From Cognatundibacterium crateris (GTDB taxonomy: Bacteria; Pseudomonadota; Gammaproteobacteria; Burkholderiales; Burkholderiaceae_D), in NCBI RefSeq assembly GCF_010078235.1, contig NZ_JAABOS010000014.1, forward strand, positions 632 to 58,194: DNA of 57,563 nt, read 5' to 3'. Shown in pieces: positions 45,284-56,099 of this stretch (positions are counted from its first letter, which is position 1; every line of letters begins with the position of its first letter). Position numbers and translations under genes: made by a program. The notes beneath the pieces are model-generated. The model saw nothing but the letters and a program-made list of their open reading frames with translations, was not told where the DNA came from and ran no database searches.

Positions 45284-48163
45284 TTACTGATACTCGCTCA
45301 GCGGTATGCAAGAGCAGAACAGGTTACGGTCACCGTATACGTTATCAGCGCGGCCGACTGGTGCCCAGTATTTCTGCTTACGCAAAGAACTGACCGGGTA
45401 AGCGGCCACTTCGCGGCTGTAAGCACGAGTCCATTCGGCAGACACCAATGTTTCTATCGTGTGCGGTGCATGCTTTAATGGATTGTCTTTCGCATCGAAT
45501 TCACCACTGGCGACCTTGGCGATTTCTTCACGGATCGCGATCATCGCGTCGATGAAGCGATCCAATTCTGCCAGCGATTCACTTTCAGTCGGTTCTATCA
45601 TCAGCGTACCAGGAACCGGGAAGCTCATGGTCGGTGCATGGAAGCCAAAGTCGATGAGGCGCTTAGCTACGTCTTCATTGGAGATGCCGGTTGCATCGGT
45701 CAGTGGACGCAAATCCAGAATGCATTCATGCGCTACCAGTCCGTCATGACCCGAGTACAGCACCGGATAATGCGGCGCCAGGCGTTTGGCGATGTAGTTC
45801 GCCGCCAGGATTGCTGTTTCGGTTGCGGCCTTCAGGCCTTCCGCGCCCATCATCGCGATGTACATCCACGAAATAGGCAGGATAGAAGCTGAACCGAATG
45901 GTGCAGCACTCACTGCTGAAATACCGTCTTCACCACGCACATAGCCGGTCGATTTCTGATTTGGCAGGAACTTCGCGAGATGCGCACCAACGGCCACCGG
46001 ACCGACGCCAGGACCGCCACCACCGTGAGGAATGCAGAAAGTCTTGTGCAGATTCAGATGGCTGACGTCGCCGCCAAACTGACCTGGCGCAGCAACACCA
46101 ACCAGCGCATTCATATTGGCGCCGTCGACATAGACCTGACCACCGTGACTATGCACGATCTCGCACAACTGCTGTATGCCTTCTTCGAACACACCGTGGG
46201 TAGATGGATAGGTCACCATAATCGCAGCCAGATTCGCACTGTGTTTTTCTGCCTTGACCGCCAGGTCAGCCAGATCCACGTTACCACGCTCGTCACAGGC
46301 AACTACGACGACATCCATCCCTACCATGGCAGCAGAAGCAGGATTAGTACCGTGTGCAGACGATGGGATCAGGCAGATATTGCGATGCCCTTCACCACGT
46401 GACTCATGGTATTTTTTGATGACCAGCAGACCGGCATATTCACCTTGCGAACCTGCATTCGGCTGCAGGGAAACCGCTGCATAACCAGTCGCAGCGCACA
46501 GCATGGCTTCCAGCTGATCTATCATTTCGCGGTAGCCCACAGTCTGATCCTGCGGTGCGAATGGATGGATATTGGAAAATTCTGGCCAGGTGACCGGGAT
46601 CATTTCCGAAGTCGCATTCAGTTTCATGGTGCAGGAACCCAGCGGTATCATGCTACGGTCCAGTGCCAGATCCTTGTCTGCCAGACCACGCAGGTAGCGC
46701 AGCATTTCATGCTCTGCATGGTAACGGCTGAACGTAGGATGGGTCAGGAAGGCGCTGCTGCGTACCAGTTTAGCTGGAATCGCGTCTGCGACTGTCGCTT
46801 CTACCGCTGCAAAATCCGGTACCGGTTTAGTCTGGGCAAACATTTCCCAAACGCGGATCACATCGTCGCGATTCACGGTTTCGTCTAAGGACACACCTAC
46901 CTGATTCGCGCTGATCTGACGCAGGTTATAGCCTTTTGCCTGAGCTGCAGCGTGCACTGCTGCGGCATCTGCTACATTCACAGTCAGAGTATCAAAATAA
47001 GTGCTGTTGGCCAGGCTCAGGCCCATCTGTTGCAGACCCGCTGCCAGCACTGTGGTGTAGCGCTGTACGCGCTGCGCAATACGGCGCAGGCCTTCCGGGC
47101 CATGATAGACCGCGTACATAGACGCGATCACGGCCAGCAATACCTGTGCAGTACAGATATTGGACGTCGCTTTTTCACGGCGGATATGCTGTTCGCGCGT
47201 TTGCAAAGCCAGACGGTAAGCAGGCTTGCCCTGAGCATCCACCGTCACACCGACCAGACGGCCAGGCATGCTGCGTTTGAATGCATCACGGGTAGACATG
47301 TAACCAGCGTGTGGACCGCCGAAGCCCAGTGGCACACCGAAACGCTGGCTGTTACCGACGACAACGTCAGCACCCCATTCGCCCGGTGGCGTAATCAGCG
47401 TCAGTGCCAGCAAATCAGCAGCAACGATGACCATGCCGCCTTTAGCGTGGACTGCAGCAGCAAATTCCGCGTAATCGCGGATTTCACCATTCGCTGCAGG
47501 ATATTGCAGCAGGACGCCAAAACATTCGTTGTCAATCGCTTCGTTACCGGTGCAGGTACGAACTTCTATGCCCAGCGGCGTTGCGCGGGTTTCGATGATC
47601 TCGCGGGTTTGTGGCAATACGTCGTCTGCCACGTAAAACACATTGGAGTTCGATTTGCCAACGCGCTGTATCAGCGTCATCGCTTCAGCCGCTGCCGTGC
47701 CTTCATCCAGCATAGACGCATTCGCGATGTCCATGCCAGTCAGATCGGTGATCATGGTCTGGAAATTCAGGATCGCTTCCAGACGGCCTTGAGAAATCTC
47801 TGGCTGATATGGCGTGTACGCGGTGTACCAGGCCGGATTTTCGAAGATGTTACGCAGTATAACGCCTGGCGTATGTGTATTGTAATAACCCTGACCGATC
47901 AGGGATTTCAATACCTTGTTTTTACCAGCGATCGCTTTCAGCTGAGCCAGCGCATCCTGTTCGGATTTGGCAGCTGTGAACTCAGCCAGCGGCAGCACAT
48001 CGCGGCGGCGGATATTGGCAGGAACGATCGCATCGATCAGTGCTTCACGGCTGGCATAACCCAGGGTTTCAAGCATTTTTGCCTGTTCAGCAGCAGACGG
48101 AGCAATGTGACGTGCGATGAAAGCATCGTGTGCTTCCAATTCATTAAGAGAAGGACGTGTCAT
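45284..48163 (-). CDS. gcvP: Glycine dehydrogenase (decarboxylating), P protein
   Basis: GcvP decarboxylates glycine with pyridoxal phosphate and passes the aminomethyl group to lipoyl-GcvH. At 959 residues it is the fused homodimeric form. The PLP-lysine is in [17 protein letters not shown]; a glycine-rich loop and the N-terminal copy of the aminotransferase fold (QISQ-type [15 protein letters not shown]) are intact. The start at 48163 ([10 protein letters not shown]) fits the family; a longer frame to 48220 is not supported, and no strong ribosome site is visible at either. It is the last gene of gcvT-gcvH-gcvP. Confidence 0.97.
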   Translation of the reverse strand: MTRPSLNELEAHDAFIARHIAPSAAEQAKMLETLGYASREALIDAIVPANIRRRDVLPLAEFTAAKSEQDALAQLKAIAGKNKVLKSLIGQGYYNTHTPGVILRNIFENPAWYTAYTPYQPEISQGRLEAILNFQTMITDLTGMDIANASMLDEGTAAAEAMTLIQRVGKSNSNVFYVADDVLPQTREIIETRATPLGIEVRTCTGNEAIDNECFGVLLQYPAANGEIRDYAEFAAAVHAKGGMVIVAADLLALTLITPPGEWGADVVVGNSQRFGVPLGFGGPHAGYMSTRDAFKRSMPGRLVGVTVDAQGKPAYRLALQTREQHIRREKATSNICTAQVLLAVIASMYAVYHGPEGLRRIAQRVQRYTTVLAAGLQQMGLSLANSTYFDTLTVNVADAAAVHAAAQAKGYNLRQISANQVGVSLDETVNRDDVIRVWEMFAQTKPVPDFAAVEATVADAIPAKLVRSSAFLTHPTFSRYHAEHEMLRYLRGLADKDLALDRSMIPLGSCTMKLNATSEMIPVTWPEFSNIHPFAPQDQTVGYREMIDQLEAMLCAATGYAAVSLQPNAGSQGEYAGLLVIKKYHESRGEGHRNICLIPSSAHGTNPASAAMVGMDVVVVACDERGNVDLADLAVKAEKHSANLAAIMVTYPSTHGVFEEGIQQLCEIVHSHGGQVYVDGANMNALVGVAAPGQFGGDVSHLNLHKTFCIPHGGGGPGVGPVAVGAHLAKFLPNQKSTGYVRGEDGISAVSAAPFGSASILPISWMYIAMMGAEGLKAATETAILAANYIAKRLAPHYPVLYSGHDGLVAHECILDLRPLTDATGISNEDVAKRLIDFGFHAPTMSFPVPGTLMIEPTESESLAELDRFIDAMIAIREEIAKVASGEFDAKDNPLKHAPHTIETLVSAEWTRAYSREVAAYPVSSLRKQKYWAPVGRADNVYGDRNLFCSCIPLSEYQ

Positions 48164-48298
48164 GATTTTTGCGGACAAGTGGGTGTCTTGTGATACAGGC
48201 ATCGCAACACAGACCAACAAGGGTGTGCTGCGATGCCTGCTTCAGGCTGAACCAAGGCTCAGCCCGGAGCCGGATAAAGGGTGCAACAGGGGCGAAGA

Positions 48299-48676
48299 TC
48301 AGCCGATGTTTTGTGCGTAGGCTTCTGCGCTCAGCAAACCATCGATATCTGCAGCATTCGCTGGTTTCAACTTGAACAGCCAGGCATTGAAAGCAGCAGT
48401 ATTAATCGATTCCGGTGCATCTTTAACTTCTTCATTGATGGCAACCACTTCGCCAGACAGCGGTGCGTAGATGTCACCAGCGGCTTTGACGGATTCCACC
48501 ACGGCGCAGTCTTTACCTGCTTCCAGCTGAGTGCCGACTTTTGGCAAGTCAACGAAAACGATGTCGCCCAATGCATCCTGAGCAAACTCAGTAATGCCAA
48601 CGGCGACTGTGCCGTCTGCTTCTACGCGTACCCATTCGTGGGAGGTGGTGTATTTCAGTTCTGCTGGAATGTTCAT
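48299..48676 (-). CDS. gcvH: Glycine cleavage system H protein
   Basis: GcvH is the lipoyl carrier that shuttles the aminomethyl group between GcvP, GcvT and the lipoamide dehydrogenase. It has 125 residues. The lipoylated lysine is in [12 protein letters not shown], and the SHEWVRVE start is typical. GGAG precedes ATG 48676. It lies 89 bases after gcvT and 135 bases before gcvP on the same transcript. Confidence 0.97.
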   Translation of the reverse strand: MNIPAELKYTTSHEWVRVEADGTVAVGITEFAQDALGDIVFVDLPKVGTQLEAGKDCAVVESVKAAGDIYAPLSGEVVAINEEVKDAPESINTAAFNAWLFKLKPANAADIDGLLSAEAYAQNIG

Positions 48677-48765
48677 GCTGGACTCCAAATTGATCAGTTA
48701 TTGTGTTTAAAATCAGGTCTAAAAAATTCGGGCGTGTGATGCGAAATCACACGCCCCTGCTTACA

Positions 48766-49896
48766 TTATGCTGCCAGGACTTTTCCGTTACGGACAAAAG
48801 GCAGTTTCACAACACTGGCTGCCAGTTGCTTATCACGGATCACGACCTGCACCGTATCGCCCACTGCCACACCCATAGGCAGACGGGCCAGTGCAATCGC
48901 TTCCTGCATGCTAGGGCTGAATGTGCCGCTGGTAATTTCACCCTCACCTTGTGCGCAAATCACTTTTTGGTGCGCACGCAGAATGCCACCTTTTTCACGC
49001 AAAATCAAACCGAGGAATTGTGCTTTTTGTCCTTGTTCCAGCAAAGCCTGTTTACCGACGAAGTCGCGCTCGCTGACCAGATCGATGGTCCATGCCAGAC
49101 CGGCGTCGAGCGGATTAACGCTTTCATCCATGTCCTGGCCGTACAGATTCATGCCAGCTTCCAGACGCAGCGTATCGCGTGCACCCAGACCTGCCGGTTT
49201 GACGCCGACAGCAACCAGCGCATCCCAGAACGCGACAGCCTGTTCGGCCGGAACGGCGATTTCAAAACCGTCTTCACCGGTATAACCCGTGCGGGCTACC
49301 ATCACTTCACCGAATTTTGTACCTTCAACGATCACCGCATTGAAGGGTTTGATGTCAGCAGAAGCAGCCTGAGTTTCTGGCAGTACTTCCCATGTTTTGG
49401 CACGTGCATTCGGGCCCTGCACTGCGACCAGTGCAAATGCGCCTTCGCCGTTACGGCGTTGTGTGATAGTCAGGCCACTTTGGGTTTCTGCATTACGTGC
49501 ATTCATCCAGGCGATGTCTTTTTCTGCCGTACCGGCATTCACCACCAGGCGGAACCAGTTTTCGCTGAAAAAATAAATAATGAGGTCATCGATAACGGTG
49601 CCTTCCGGTTTCAGCATGCAGGAATACAGTGCTTTGCCAGGTACCTGGAGTTTATCGACGTTATTGGCAACCAGACCGCGCAGGAAGCTGCGTACATTGT
49701 CGCCACGAATGTCGACCACGCACATGTGGGAGACATCAAACATGCCGCAATCTGTGCGTACAGCGTGATGTTCTTCAATTTGGGAACCATAGTTGACTGG
49801 CATATCCCAACCGCCGAAATCAACCATTTTTGCACCAGCCGCGCGATGGGCTGCATTGAGGGGAGTTACCTTGAGAGATGTCGCTGCTTGCGTCAT
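48766..49896 (-). CDS. gcvT: Glycine cleavage system T protein (aminomethyltransferase)
   Basis: GcvT takes the aminomethyl group from GcvH, releases ammonia and makes 5,10-methylene-tetrahydrofolate. It has 376 residues with the folate-binding start [21 protein letters not shown] and the conserved FDVSHM and [18 protein letters not shown] precedes ATG 49896; a 13-codon extension is not family-like. It is the first gene of the operon, 72 bases downstream of the glycine riboswitch. Confidence 0.97.
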   Translation of the reverse strand: MTQAATSLKVTPLNAAHRAAGAKMVDFGGWDMPVNYGSQIEEHHAVRTDCGMFDVSHMCVVDIRGDNVRSFLRGLVANNVDKLQVPGKALYSCMLKPEGTVIDDLIIYFFSENWFRLVVNAGTAEKDIAWMNARNAETQSGLTITQRRNGEGAFALVAVQGPNARAKTWEVLPETQAASADIKPFNAVIVEGTKFGEVMVARTGYTGEDGFEIAVPAEQAVAFWDALVAVGVKPAGLGARDTLRLEAGMNLYGQDMDESVNPLDAGLAWTIDLVSERDFVGKQALLEQGQKAQFLGLILREKGGILRAHQKVICAQGEGEITSGTFSPSMQEAIALARLPMGVAVGDTVQVVIRDKQLAASVVKLPFVRNGKVLAA

Positions 49897-49967
49897 GGAT
49901 GCCTCTTTACCAGTTGAGTAGGAACGAAAACGCACGCAGACGCCGCTGCATGCGATGCAATCGCTGA

Positions 49968-50165
49968 CCCCTCTGTCCTGGTACCTGAGAGATTACGGCG
50001 ACAGGATCTGTCCTCCGTGCGCACCTTCGGTGGGTAGTGCAGTTCTGAACCGCTACCGCTCTCCAGAGTGTGGGGTGTGTTTCACGCCCCGTTGACCGGT
50101 CCTTTTGCCTGAGAGTTTGTTGGGTATTAGCCCCTTCGGCGGCAACCGCTGGTTGCTCTCTCCCG
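49968..50165 (-). ncRNA. Tandem glycine riboswitch in the gcv leader
   Basis: On the minus strand two glycine aptamers follow each other. The first runs from about 50165 to 50085 (GGGAGAGAGC start, CCGAAGGGGC, AACTCTCAGGCAAAAGGACC end). The second runs from about 50080 to 49968 (CTCTGGAGAGC start, CCGAAGGTGC, ATCTCTCAGGTACCAGGACA end). Both carry the conserved gcvT-element cores. Glycine binding would turn on the cleavage operon. I see no long intrinsic terminator before gcvT, so control may act at the ribosome site. Confidence 0.95.
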
Positions 50166-50390
50166 ATCAAGTAGCGCGATTATATAAGGCTTGGATGAGG
50201 TTGGATATATTCAAAAGCAAATATTTGGTGATTTCGCGCAAGACGCAGTGGCACACGACGGACAGCGCAGGTGACTCTGGTAAAGTTCTTTGCCAGATGG
50301 GCAAGTTTGTATGGACTGCTCAAAAGAATACAGCTGACTTCCGGTTCAGGGCGGATGTCAGCTGCACAGCAAGCCAATTAGTGAACGATT

Positions 50391-50425
50391 GAGTTTAGGT
50401 TTAGGTTTAGGTTCAGGCTTAGACT
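50391..50425. repeat. Short GTTTAG/GTTCAG tandem run
   Basis: Hexamers of the form GTTTAG are repeated three to four times and then degenerate to GTTCAG and GCTTAG. It lies just downstream of the repeat lipoprotein gene. It is a small slippage-type repeat with no known function. Confidence 0.6.
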
Positions 50426-50434
50426 AAGATTTAA

Positions 50435-51829
50435 TTACAAATAAATATCGCGTCGCAGGCTATCCATTTGCTGCTGATAGCGGAATTCCCAGGAGCGCAG
50501 GTCATCGATGCGACGTCGCAAAGACTGTAACTGATCGCGCAGGTCATTCTTATTACGCTCATTGCGGCTATCGATGTTTTGATTTTCCTGAGTATTCTGA
50601 CGATTCTTATCTTCCCGGTTTTTCTTGATCTCAGCGTCCACCTGATTCAACTGACGCTCCACATCGCGCAAACGGCGTTCATGATCGCGCAAATCTCTAT
50701 GCGTACTTTCATGTCTGCGAGCCAACTGCTCAAAATCACGGCCACTCATCAAAGCGCGTTGCAAACGCCCTTGCATAGCAGGCTGACACACTTCCACCGC
50801 CATGCCTTTAGACTGACGTCCCCATTCAAACGCGTTATCGACGGTGCAGTAAGCTGCATTTTGTTTTTGCCAGGCCTGGGTATAGGCATCGCGGGTCTGT
50901 GCAATCACAAACACATTATTGCTGCGCGCGCTGGCCATGCGCTGGTCGAGCTGAAACGGCTGCCCAAAGCCATCCGCAGCGCCGACTTCAGTCCAGTACT
51001 CAACCAGGCGCTGCTCCCATTTTTGTTTATATTCCGCTTCCAAAAACTTCAGACCGCGCCGCTTGGCATCATCACGGCGCGTATTCACATCGCGCCCGCT
51101 GACCGCGTCTGTCCAGCCCAGCTGACGCCAGTATTCGATGATTTCGCGGTCCCAGCCTATACGATAGGCTTCAGGACGCGCTAACAAATCTTTTTCTTTG
51201 GCAGCTTGCAGATGCTGCGAAAGCTGGCTGTCCGGAATGCCGTCATGTGCATCCTGATAGCCGAGATTTTCCCAATACTTGTAATTCCCGTCCTGCCAGC
51301 CCTGACGATAAGACGCTTGCCGGAATCCAATTTCAGCACCGGTGCGTGCACGGGATTGTTCTTCGGCTGCGGTCTTACCTGCTTTGCCATCATCGAAGCC
51401 GGTTTGATACCAGTATTCGTGGTTACCCTGCTGCCAGCCTTGCTCATAGTAAGCCGGGTTCAGCGGCGTTTTGTTTTCAATGAGTTTTTCCGACTTCAGT
51501 TGCTGTTGATAATTCACCACTCCCAATCCGGTACGACCATCAACCCGCCCCAACTGAAACCAGAATTGCTGATTCCCCAGCACCCAGCCCTGCGCGTACT
51601 GGATAGCAGATTCTTCTCTGATCTTGTCACTGTCTACGAAGGAACAGAAACGCTTTCTGTCTTCAAATTGCTGCACCAGCCCGTCACCGCCGTCTTTTTT
51701 TCCTATCAGTTGCCAATCACCGGTTTTACAGTCATTCACGCGGTTCATGGTACTCTGGCAGGCACTCAGTGCCAGCACCGCCAGCATCAGCAACATAGCT
51801 GGAATACGTCTCTCAGTAATTTTTTTCAT
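50435..51829 (-). CDS. DUF2799-like lipoprotein with six degenerate repeats and a coiled coil
   Basis: This 464-residue lipoprotein has a lipobox ending LSAC (Cys24). Residues 38-51 resemble the DWQLIGKKDG motif of DUF2799. Six repeats follow at residues 77-101, 127-151, 173-197, 221-245, 266-289 and 315-339. Each has the form Y..GW..GN..YW...G..DG..G with a period of 45-50 residues; the last three have lost several conserved residues. From about 365 on, it is highly charged and likely coiled coil (RRRIDDL, RNKNDLRDQLQSL). The role is unknown, probably envelope structure. Confidence 0.85.
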   Translation of the reverse strand: MKKITERRIPAMLLMLAVLALSACQSTMNRVNDCKTGDWQLIGKKDGGDGLVQQFEDRKRFCSFVDSDKIREESAIQYAQGWVLGNQQFWFQLGRVDGRTGLGVVNYQQQLKSEKLIENKTPLNPAYYEQGWQQGNHEYWYQTGFDDGKAGKTAAEEQSRARTGAEIGFRQASYRQGWQDGNYKYWENLGYQDAHDGIPDSQLSQHLQAAKEKDLLARPEAYRIGWDREIIEYWRQLGWTDAVSGRDVNTRRDDAKRRGLKFLEAEYKQKWEQRLVEYWTEVGAADGFGQPFQLDQRMASARSNNVFVIAQTRDAYTQAWQKQNAAYCTVDNAFEWGRQSKGMAVEVCQPAMQGRLQRALMSGRDFEQLARRHESTHRDLRDHERRLRDVERQLNQVDAEIKKNREDKNRQNTQENQNIDSRNERNKNDLRDQLQSLRRRIDDLRSWEFRYQQQMDSLRRDIYL

Positions 51830-51980
51830 AGCAAGTTTTCTGATAGGAATGACAGCTCAACAACGTCTGTCAGCGGGAACACGTTGACGCACGGCATTTA
51901 GGTTAGTGCCAAAGCTTCCCGGCAGCTTGAAAACCACCAGGCGGTCATCATGTAGGTGACTGCCAACCACAATAGCCAAC

Positions 51981-53873
51981 ATGAACAACCCAAGCCAAGC
52001 TCAAGCCACAACTGGCAACACCAACAGAAACAAAGCCAGCAGCCAAACCGGCAGCGAATCCAGCAGTATACGTACTCTGGCCGCCTTGCTGCCATTTCTG
52101 CGTCCGTATCGCCGTCAATTTGTACTGGCCGGTATCGCCTTATTGCTGGCGGCCGCCGCAACACTGGCGATTCCTGCCGCATTCCGGCAAATGATAGATC
52201 TGGGCTTTACCAGTCAGGCTGGCGCGAATGTATCCAGTGTGAATCTGACTTTTCTGGCCTTGTTTGGCGTTGCCATCCTGCTAGCTGTGACTACCGCTGC
52301 CCGTTTCTATATGGTGTCCTGGCTGGGAGAGCGGGTGACAGCGGATATCCGCAATCGCGTGTATGCCCATGTCGTTACCCAGAGCCCCGAATTTTTTGAA
52401 ACCACGCAAACCGGCGAAGTCCTGTCGCGCCTGACCACGGATACCACGCTGATACAAACCGTCGTCGGCACCAGCATTTCTATGGCATTGCGCAATATCT
52501 TATTGTTTGCTGGCGGCCTGCTGATGTTGTTTATCACCAGCGCCCAGCTGACGCTGATGATACTGGTGATGCTGGCTGTCGTGGTCTTACCTATTATTTG
52601 GTATGGGCGACGGGTCAGGCAATTGTCGCGTGATTCACAAGATAAAATTGCCGACGCATCGGCCATCGCTGGCGAGATTCTGAATGCCATGCCTACTGTA
52701 CAGGCATTTACGCACGAGCAGCTGGAAGCACAGCGTTTTGCCGGTTCGGTAGAGTATGCATTTCATAGCGCAACCCGCAGAATACGTGCACGTTCCTTAC
52801 TCACGTTGCTGGCGATACTGCTGGTCTTCGGCGCGATCGTGCTGGTGTTATGGCTGGGCGCGCACCGCGTAATGCAAGGAGAAATGAGCAGTGGCCAGCT
52901 CGGGCAGTTTATTTTATATGCCGCGATTGTGGCGGGTGCGCTTGGGGCACTGTCGGAGGTACTGGGCGATGCACAACGCGCGGCTGGTGCCACCGAGCGC
53001 TTGCTGGAGCTGATGCATGTACAATCCAGCATACAGAATCCTGCACAAGCGCTGCCACTGCCCGCCACACCGGATGCACAGCGTCACGGTGCCAGCCTGG
53101 CGCTACAAGATATCCAGTTCGCTTATCCTTCGCGACCACAACAAGCCGCACTGTCCGACATCAATTTGCAGATCGCACCGGGTGAAACCCTCGCACTGGT
53201 TGGCACTTCGGGCGCAGGCAAAACCACGTTGTTTCAATTGCTGTTGCGCTTTTACGATCCACAGCAAGGCAGCGTCCTGCTAAACGGGACAGATATCCGC
53301 CAGCTCAATTTGCAAACCCTGCGCGATGCGATAGGCATCGTGCCGCAGGATGCCGTGATTTTCTCCGCCAATGCGATGGAAAACATCCGCTATGGCGATC
53401 CGGATGCCAGCGATGAAGCAGTCATCGCAGCAGCAAAGCTGGCAGCGGCCCACGAGTTTATAGAACGCCTGCCCGAGGGCTATCAGTCATTTCTGGGTGA
53501 GCGTGGCGTCAGGCTCTCAGGCGGCCAGCGGCAGCGTATTGCGATTGCACGCGCATTGCTCAAAAATCCGCCTTTGCTATTGTTGGACGAGGCAACCAGC
53601 GCACTCGATGCGGAGTCTGAACGCCTTGTACAGGAAGCACTTGAACGCGCCATGCAGGGACGCACCACGCTGATCATCGCGCACAGGCTGGCCACCGTGC
53701 AGCGTGCAGACCGCATCCTCGTGCTGGAACATGGAAAAATTGTCGAAACCGGCAATCACCAAAGCCTGATCGCACAAGGCGGCATCTATGCGCGATTGGC
53801 AGCGCTGCAATTCAATCTGGAAACCGATACCGCGCAACAGACTGCGGCAGAGGCTTCGACTGTAGCAGAATAA
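51981..53873 (+). CDS. ABC exporter, fused membrane and ATPase domains (MsbA/LmrA-like)
   Basis: This is a 630-residue half-transporter. Six membrane helices span about residues 40-330. The ATPase domain has Walker A GTSGAGKTTL (about 408), signature LSGGQRQRIAIARALL, Walker B LLLLDEATSALD and the switch His in IIAHRLATVQ. It probably dimerises and exports lipids, drugs or peptides. The sequence is not close enough to lipid A MsbA to name it. The start at 51981 is one of several nearby; the first 30 residues are Ser/Thr/Asn-rich. Confidence 0.9.
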   Translation: MNNPSQAQATTGNTNRNKASSQTGSESSSIRTLAALLPFLRPYRRQFVLAGIALLLAAAATLAIPAAFRQMIDLGFTSQAGANVSSVNLTFLALFGVAILLAVTTAARFYMVSWLGERVTADIRNRVYAHVVTQSPEFFETTQTGEVLSRLTTDTTLIQTVVGTSISMALRNILLFAGGLLMLFITSAQLTLMILVMLAVVVLPIIWYGRRVRQLSRDSQDKIADASAIAGEILNAMPTVQAFTHEQLEAQRFAGSVEYAFHSATRRIRARSLLTLLAILLVFGAIVLVLWLGAHRVMQGEMSSGQLGQFILYAAIVAGALGALSEVLGDAQRAAGATERLLELMHVQSSIQNPAQALPLPATPDAQRHGASLALQDIQFAYPSRPQQAALSDINLQIAPGETLALVGTSGAGKTTLFQLLLRFYDPQQGSVLLNGTDIRQLNLQTLRDAIGIVPQDAVIFSANAMENIRYGDPDASDEAVIAAAKLAAAHEFIERLPEGYQSFLGERGVRLSGGQRQRIAIARALLKNPPLLLLDEATSALDAESERLVQEALERAMQGRTTLIIAHRLATVQRADRILVLEHGKIVETGNHQSLIAQGGIYARLAALQFNLETDTAQQTAAEASTVAE

Positions 53874-53945
53874 GCAATACACTAAGCGCGCTCAGAACAA
53901 TAAACGCCAAATTTTTTACCCCCCCCTCATCAGACAGGAGACAGC

Positions 53946-54320
53946 ATGATAGGCTACGTTACTTTAGGTACTAACCATTACGAACAGGCTGCTGCGTTTT
54001 ATGACGCCTTACTGGCAGAAATAGGCGCCAGCCGCATCATGGAAGGCGAACAGTTTATTGCCTGGGGCGTCAGCCCGACCAAACCCAGCCTGGGCATCAT
54101 CAAGCCGTTTGATGGCCAGCCTGCCTGCGTCGGTAATGGCAGCATGGTGGCACTGGTGGTCGACTCGCCAGAAAAGGTCAAGGCCTTGTATGAAACCGCT
54201 CTGGCGCTGGGCGGCAGCGATGAGGGTGGACCGGGGCCACGCGGAACCAGTGGTTTTTATGCCGCTTACTTCCGCGATCTGGACGGCAATAAACTGAATG
54301 CTTTCTGCATGCAATCCTGA
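53946..54320 (+). CDS. VOC family protein (glyoxalase-like)
   Basis: This is a 124-residue vicinal-oxygen-chelate domain. MIGYVTLGTNHYEQAAAFYDALL at the start and GTSGFYAAYFRDLDGNKLNAFC at the end are typical. Metal-site residues are only partly visible (Glu and His in the expected places are not all obvious). Function cannot be assigned; many members are enzymes, others bind antibiotics. AGGAG precedes the ATG. It follows the ABC exporter by 70 bases. Confidence 0.88.
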   Translation: MIGYVTLGTNHYEQAAAFYDALLAEIGASRIMEGEQFIAWGVSPTKPSLGIIKPFDGQPACVGNGSMVALVVDSPEKVKALYETALALGGSDEGGPGPRGTSGFYAAYFRDLDGNKLNAFCMQS

Positions 54321-54393
54321 GTTTCATCGACCGGAAAGCTAAGGCTGGCAAGGGAAAACCCCTTGCCATGCCACGCAAACACTGAGCGTACTG

Positions 54394-54437
54394 CGCAACA
54401 GAAATATCCGCATATTCGTGTTTCTGTTGCGATTTTT
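54394..54437 (+). terminator. Terminator after the VOC gene
   Basis: An 11-bp stem (54394-54404 with 54421-54431) is followed by ATTTTT. It lies 75 bases after the VOC stop codon. Confidence 0.8.
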
Positions 54438-54579
54438 AAGAAATATTCCCCTTATTTTCGCTCATCACTCAAGATGTCAAACGGATGACATTTTCCTTGA
54501 CTAGGCCTTCTGCACTTGCGTACACTCTCACGATCCTGAAATCAAAGTCGACCAAGGTCGATGAGCCATCATCTTGCCT

Positions 54580-56040
54580 ATGAAACGATTAAGACACCCA
54601 TTCCGCCCCTTATTGCTCAGTGCATGGATAGCATTCGCGATTCCTCAGCTCTGCCAGGCAGAAAACCTCGCTCCGGACGCCCTGAACTCTACACCGGAAA
54701 CCAGCCTCTCCAGTTCTGCTCCCATCGACAGCTCGCTCAAGATTTCCTCCTTCAGTTACGAAAATAAAGAACTGGATTTATGGGAACGTATCCGCGCCGG
54801 CTATGCAATTCCCGATCTGGATAACAAACTGGTTGCGGGCCAGACCACCTGGTACAGTTCACGCAGTGACTACATACTGCGCACCGTGCAGCGTGGCTCA
54901 CGTTATCTCTACCACGTCGTTGAAGAATTGGAAAAACGCGGCATGCCGACGGAACTGGCCTTGCTTCCATTTATCGAATCCGCGTTCAATCCCCAGGCCA
55001 TCTCCACCGCAAAAGCCAGCGGCATGTGGCAATTCATGGCTGCGACAGGAAAAGACTTCAATCTAAAGCAGAACATGTTCAAGGACGACCGTCGTGGCGT
55101 GCTTGATTCGACGGATGCTGCACTGAATTACCTGGAACGTTTATATGGTATGTTTGGCGACTGGCAACTGGCGCTTGCAGCCTATAACTGGGGTGAAGGT
55201 TCAGTGCAACGCGCGATTAAGAAGCAACAGGCTGCTGGCCTGCCAGTGGATTACGACAGCATGTCTTACCTGATGCCGCTTGAGACCAGAAATTATGTGC
55301 CTAAGCTGCAGGCCGTAAAAAATATCATCACCCATCCTGAGCAATACAATATCACCCTACCCGCACTGGAAAACCAGCCTTACTTTGTCCCGGTTGAAAA
55401 AACCCGCGACATCGACGTGCGCGTGGCAGCACAACTGGCTGAATTACCGCTGGCAGAGTTCAATGCACTGAATCCCCAGTTTAACCGGCCTGTGATTACC
55501 GGCAGCAGCAATACAAAAATACTGCTTCCTACCGAGAATGCTGCGCTGTTCAAGGAAAATCTGAGCAAATGGCAAGGTCCGCTGTCAAGCTGGGCCACCT
55601 ACATCGTACAGAAAACCGAGAAAATCGAAGCGCTGGCCGTCAAGCTGGGTCACAAGGTTGAGGCTTTACGGGACGTCAATATGATCCCTGCCAAAATGCT
55701 GGTCAAAGCAGGCTCTACTTTGCTGGTACCGAAATCTGCGCATGCGGAAGACAAAGACATCGCACCCGAAGTCGCAGAAAAAGCCCAGCTGGTCATAGAA
55801 AAGGCAATTACCACGCGCCAGATCAGCTACAAGGTAGGCAAGCGCGACAATCTGAATGGCATCGCAAAACGCTATCATGTCAGTGTTGCGGATATTAAAT
55901 CCTGGAATAAGCTGAAGTCAGAACAAGTCAGTTCTGGCCAGACTTTGCACCTGGAAATCCCGGTGGGTAAATCCAACGCACGCCAAAAAGTGGCGCACCA
56001 CAATAGCAGCCACAAACACAGCAAAAAGCATCACGGCTAA
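54580..56040 (+). CDS. mltD: Membrane-bound lytic transglycosylase D-like, with LysM domains
   Basis: This 486-residue cell-wall hydrolase cleaves glycan strands of peptidoglycan. It has a signal peptide (LLLSAWIAFAIPQLCQA) and an SLT domain (about 110-245) with catalytic Glu133 in LLPFIESAFNP and GMWQFM, AAYNWGEGSV. Two LysM peptidoglycan-binding motifs follow (about 344-390 and 415-465), then a His/Lys-rich tail (HNSSHKHSKKHHG). ATG 54580 is used; a TTG two codons earlier is possible. No lipobox is seen, unlike E. coli MltD. A terminator follows. Confidence 0.92.
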   Translation: MKRLRHPFRPLLLSAWIAFAIPQLCQAENLAPDALNSTPETSLSSSAPIDSSLKISSFSYENKELDLWERIRAGYAIPDLDNKLVAGQTTWYSSRSDYILRTVQRGSRYLYHVVEELEKRGMPTELALLPFIESAFNPQAISTAKASGMWQFMAATGKDFNLKQNMFKDDRRGVLDSTDAALNYLERLYGMFGDWQLALAAYNWGEGSVQRAIKKQQAAGLPVDYDSMSYLMPLETRNYVPKLQAVKNIITHPEQYNITLPALENQPYFVPVEKTRDIDVRVAAQLAELPLAEFNALNPQFNRPVITGSSNTKILLPTENAALFKENLSKWQGPLSSWATYIVQKTEKIEALAVKLGHKVEALRDVNMIPAKMLVKAGSTLLVPKSAHAEDKDIAPEVAEKAQLVIEKAITTRQISYKVGKRDNLNGIAKRYHVSVADIKSWNKLKSEQVSSGQTLHLEIPVGKSNARQKVAHHNSSHKHSKKHHG

Positions 56041-56054
56041 TCAGCCTGCAGCAT

Positions 56055-56084
56055 AAAAAAAGGCACCGCGAAGGTGCCTTTTTT
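56055..56084. terminator. Bidirectional terminator
   Basis: A 12-bp stem (about 56055-56067 with 56073-56084, loop of 5) with A and T runs on both sides lies between the convergent MltD-type and TPR-like genes. Confidence 0.9.
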
Positions 56085-56099
56085 ACGACCAGAACAAAC

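Noticed and set aside
46952..48193. Plus-strand open frame of 413 codons
   Set aside because: It lies wholly antisense to gcvP, whose protein is clearly conserved. The translation has Cys/His/Arg-rich composition typical of a shadow frame.
48703..49917. Plus-strand open frame of 404 codons
   Set aside because: It is antisense to gcvT, has no ribosome site and resembles no family.
50391..50425. Telomere-like repeat marking a linear replicon end
   Set aside because: The run is short, degenerate and internal, with normal genes on both sides.
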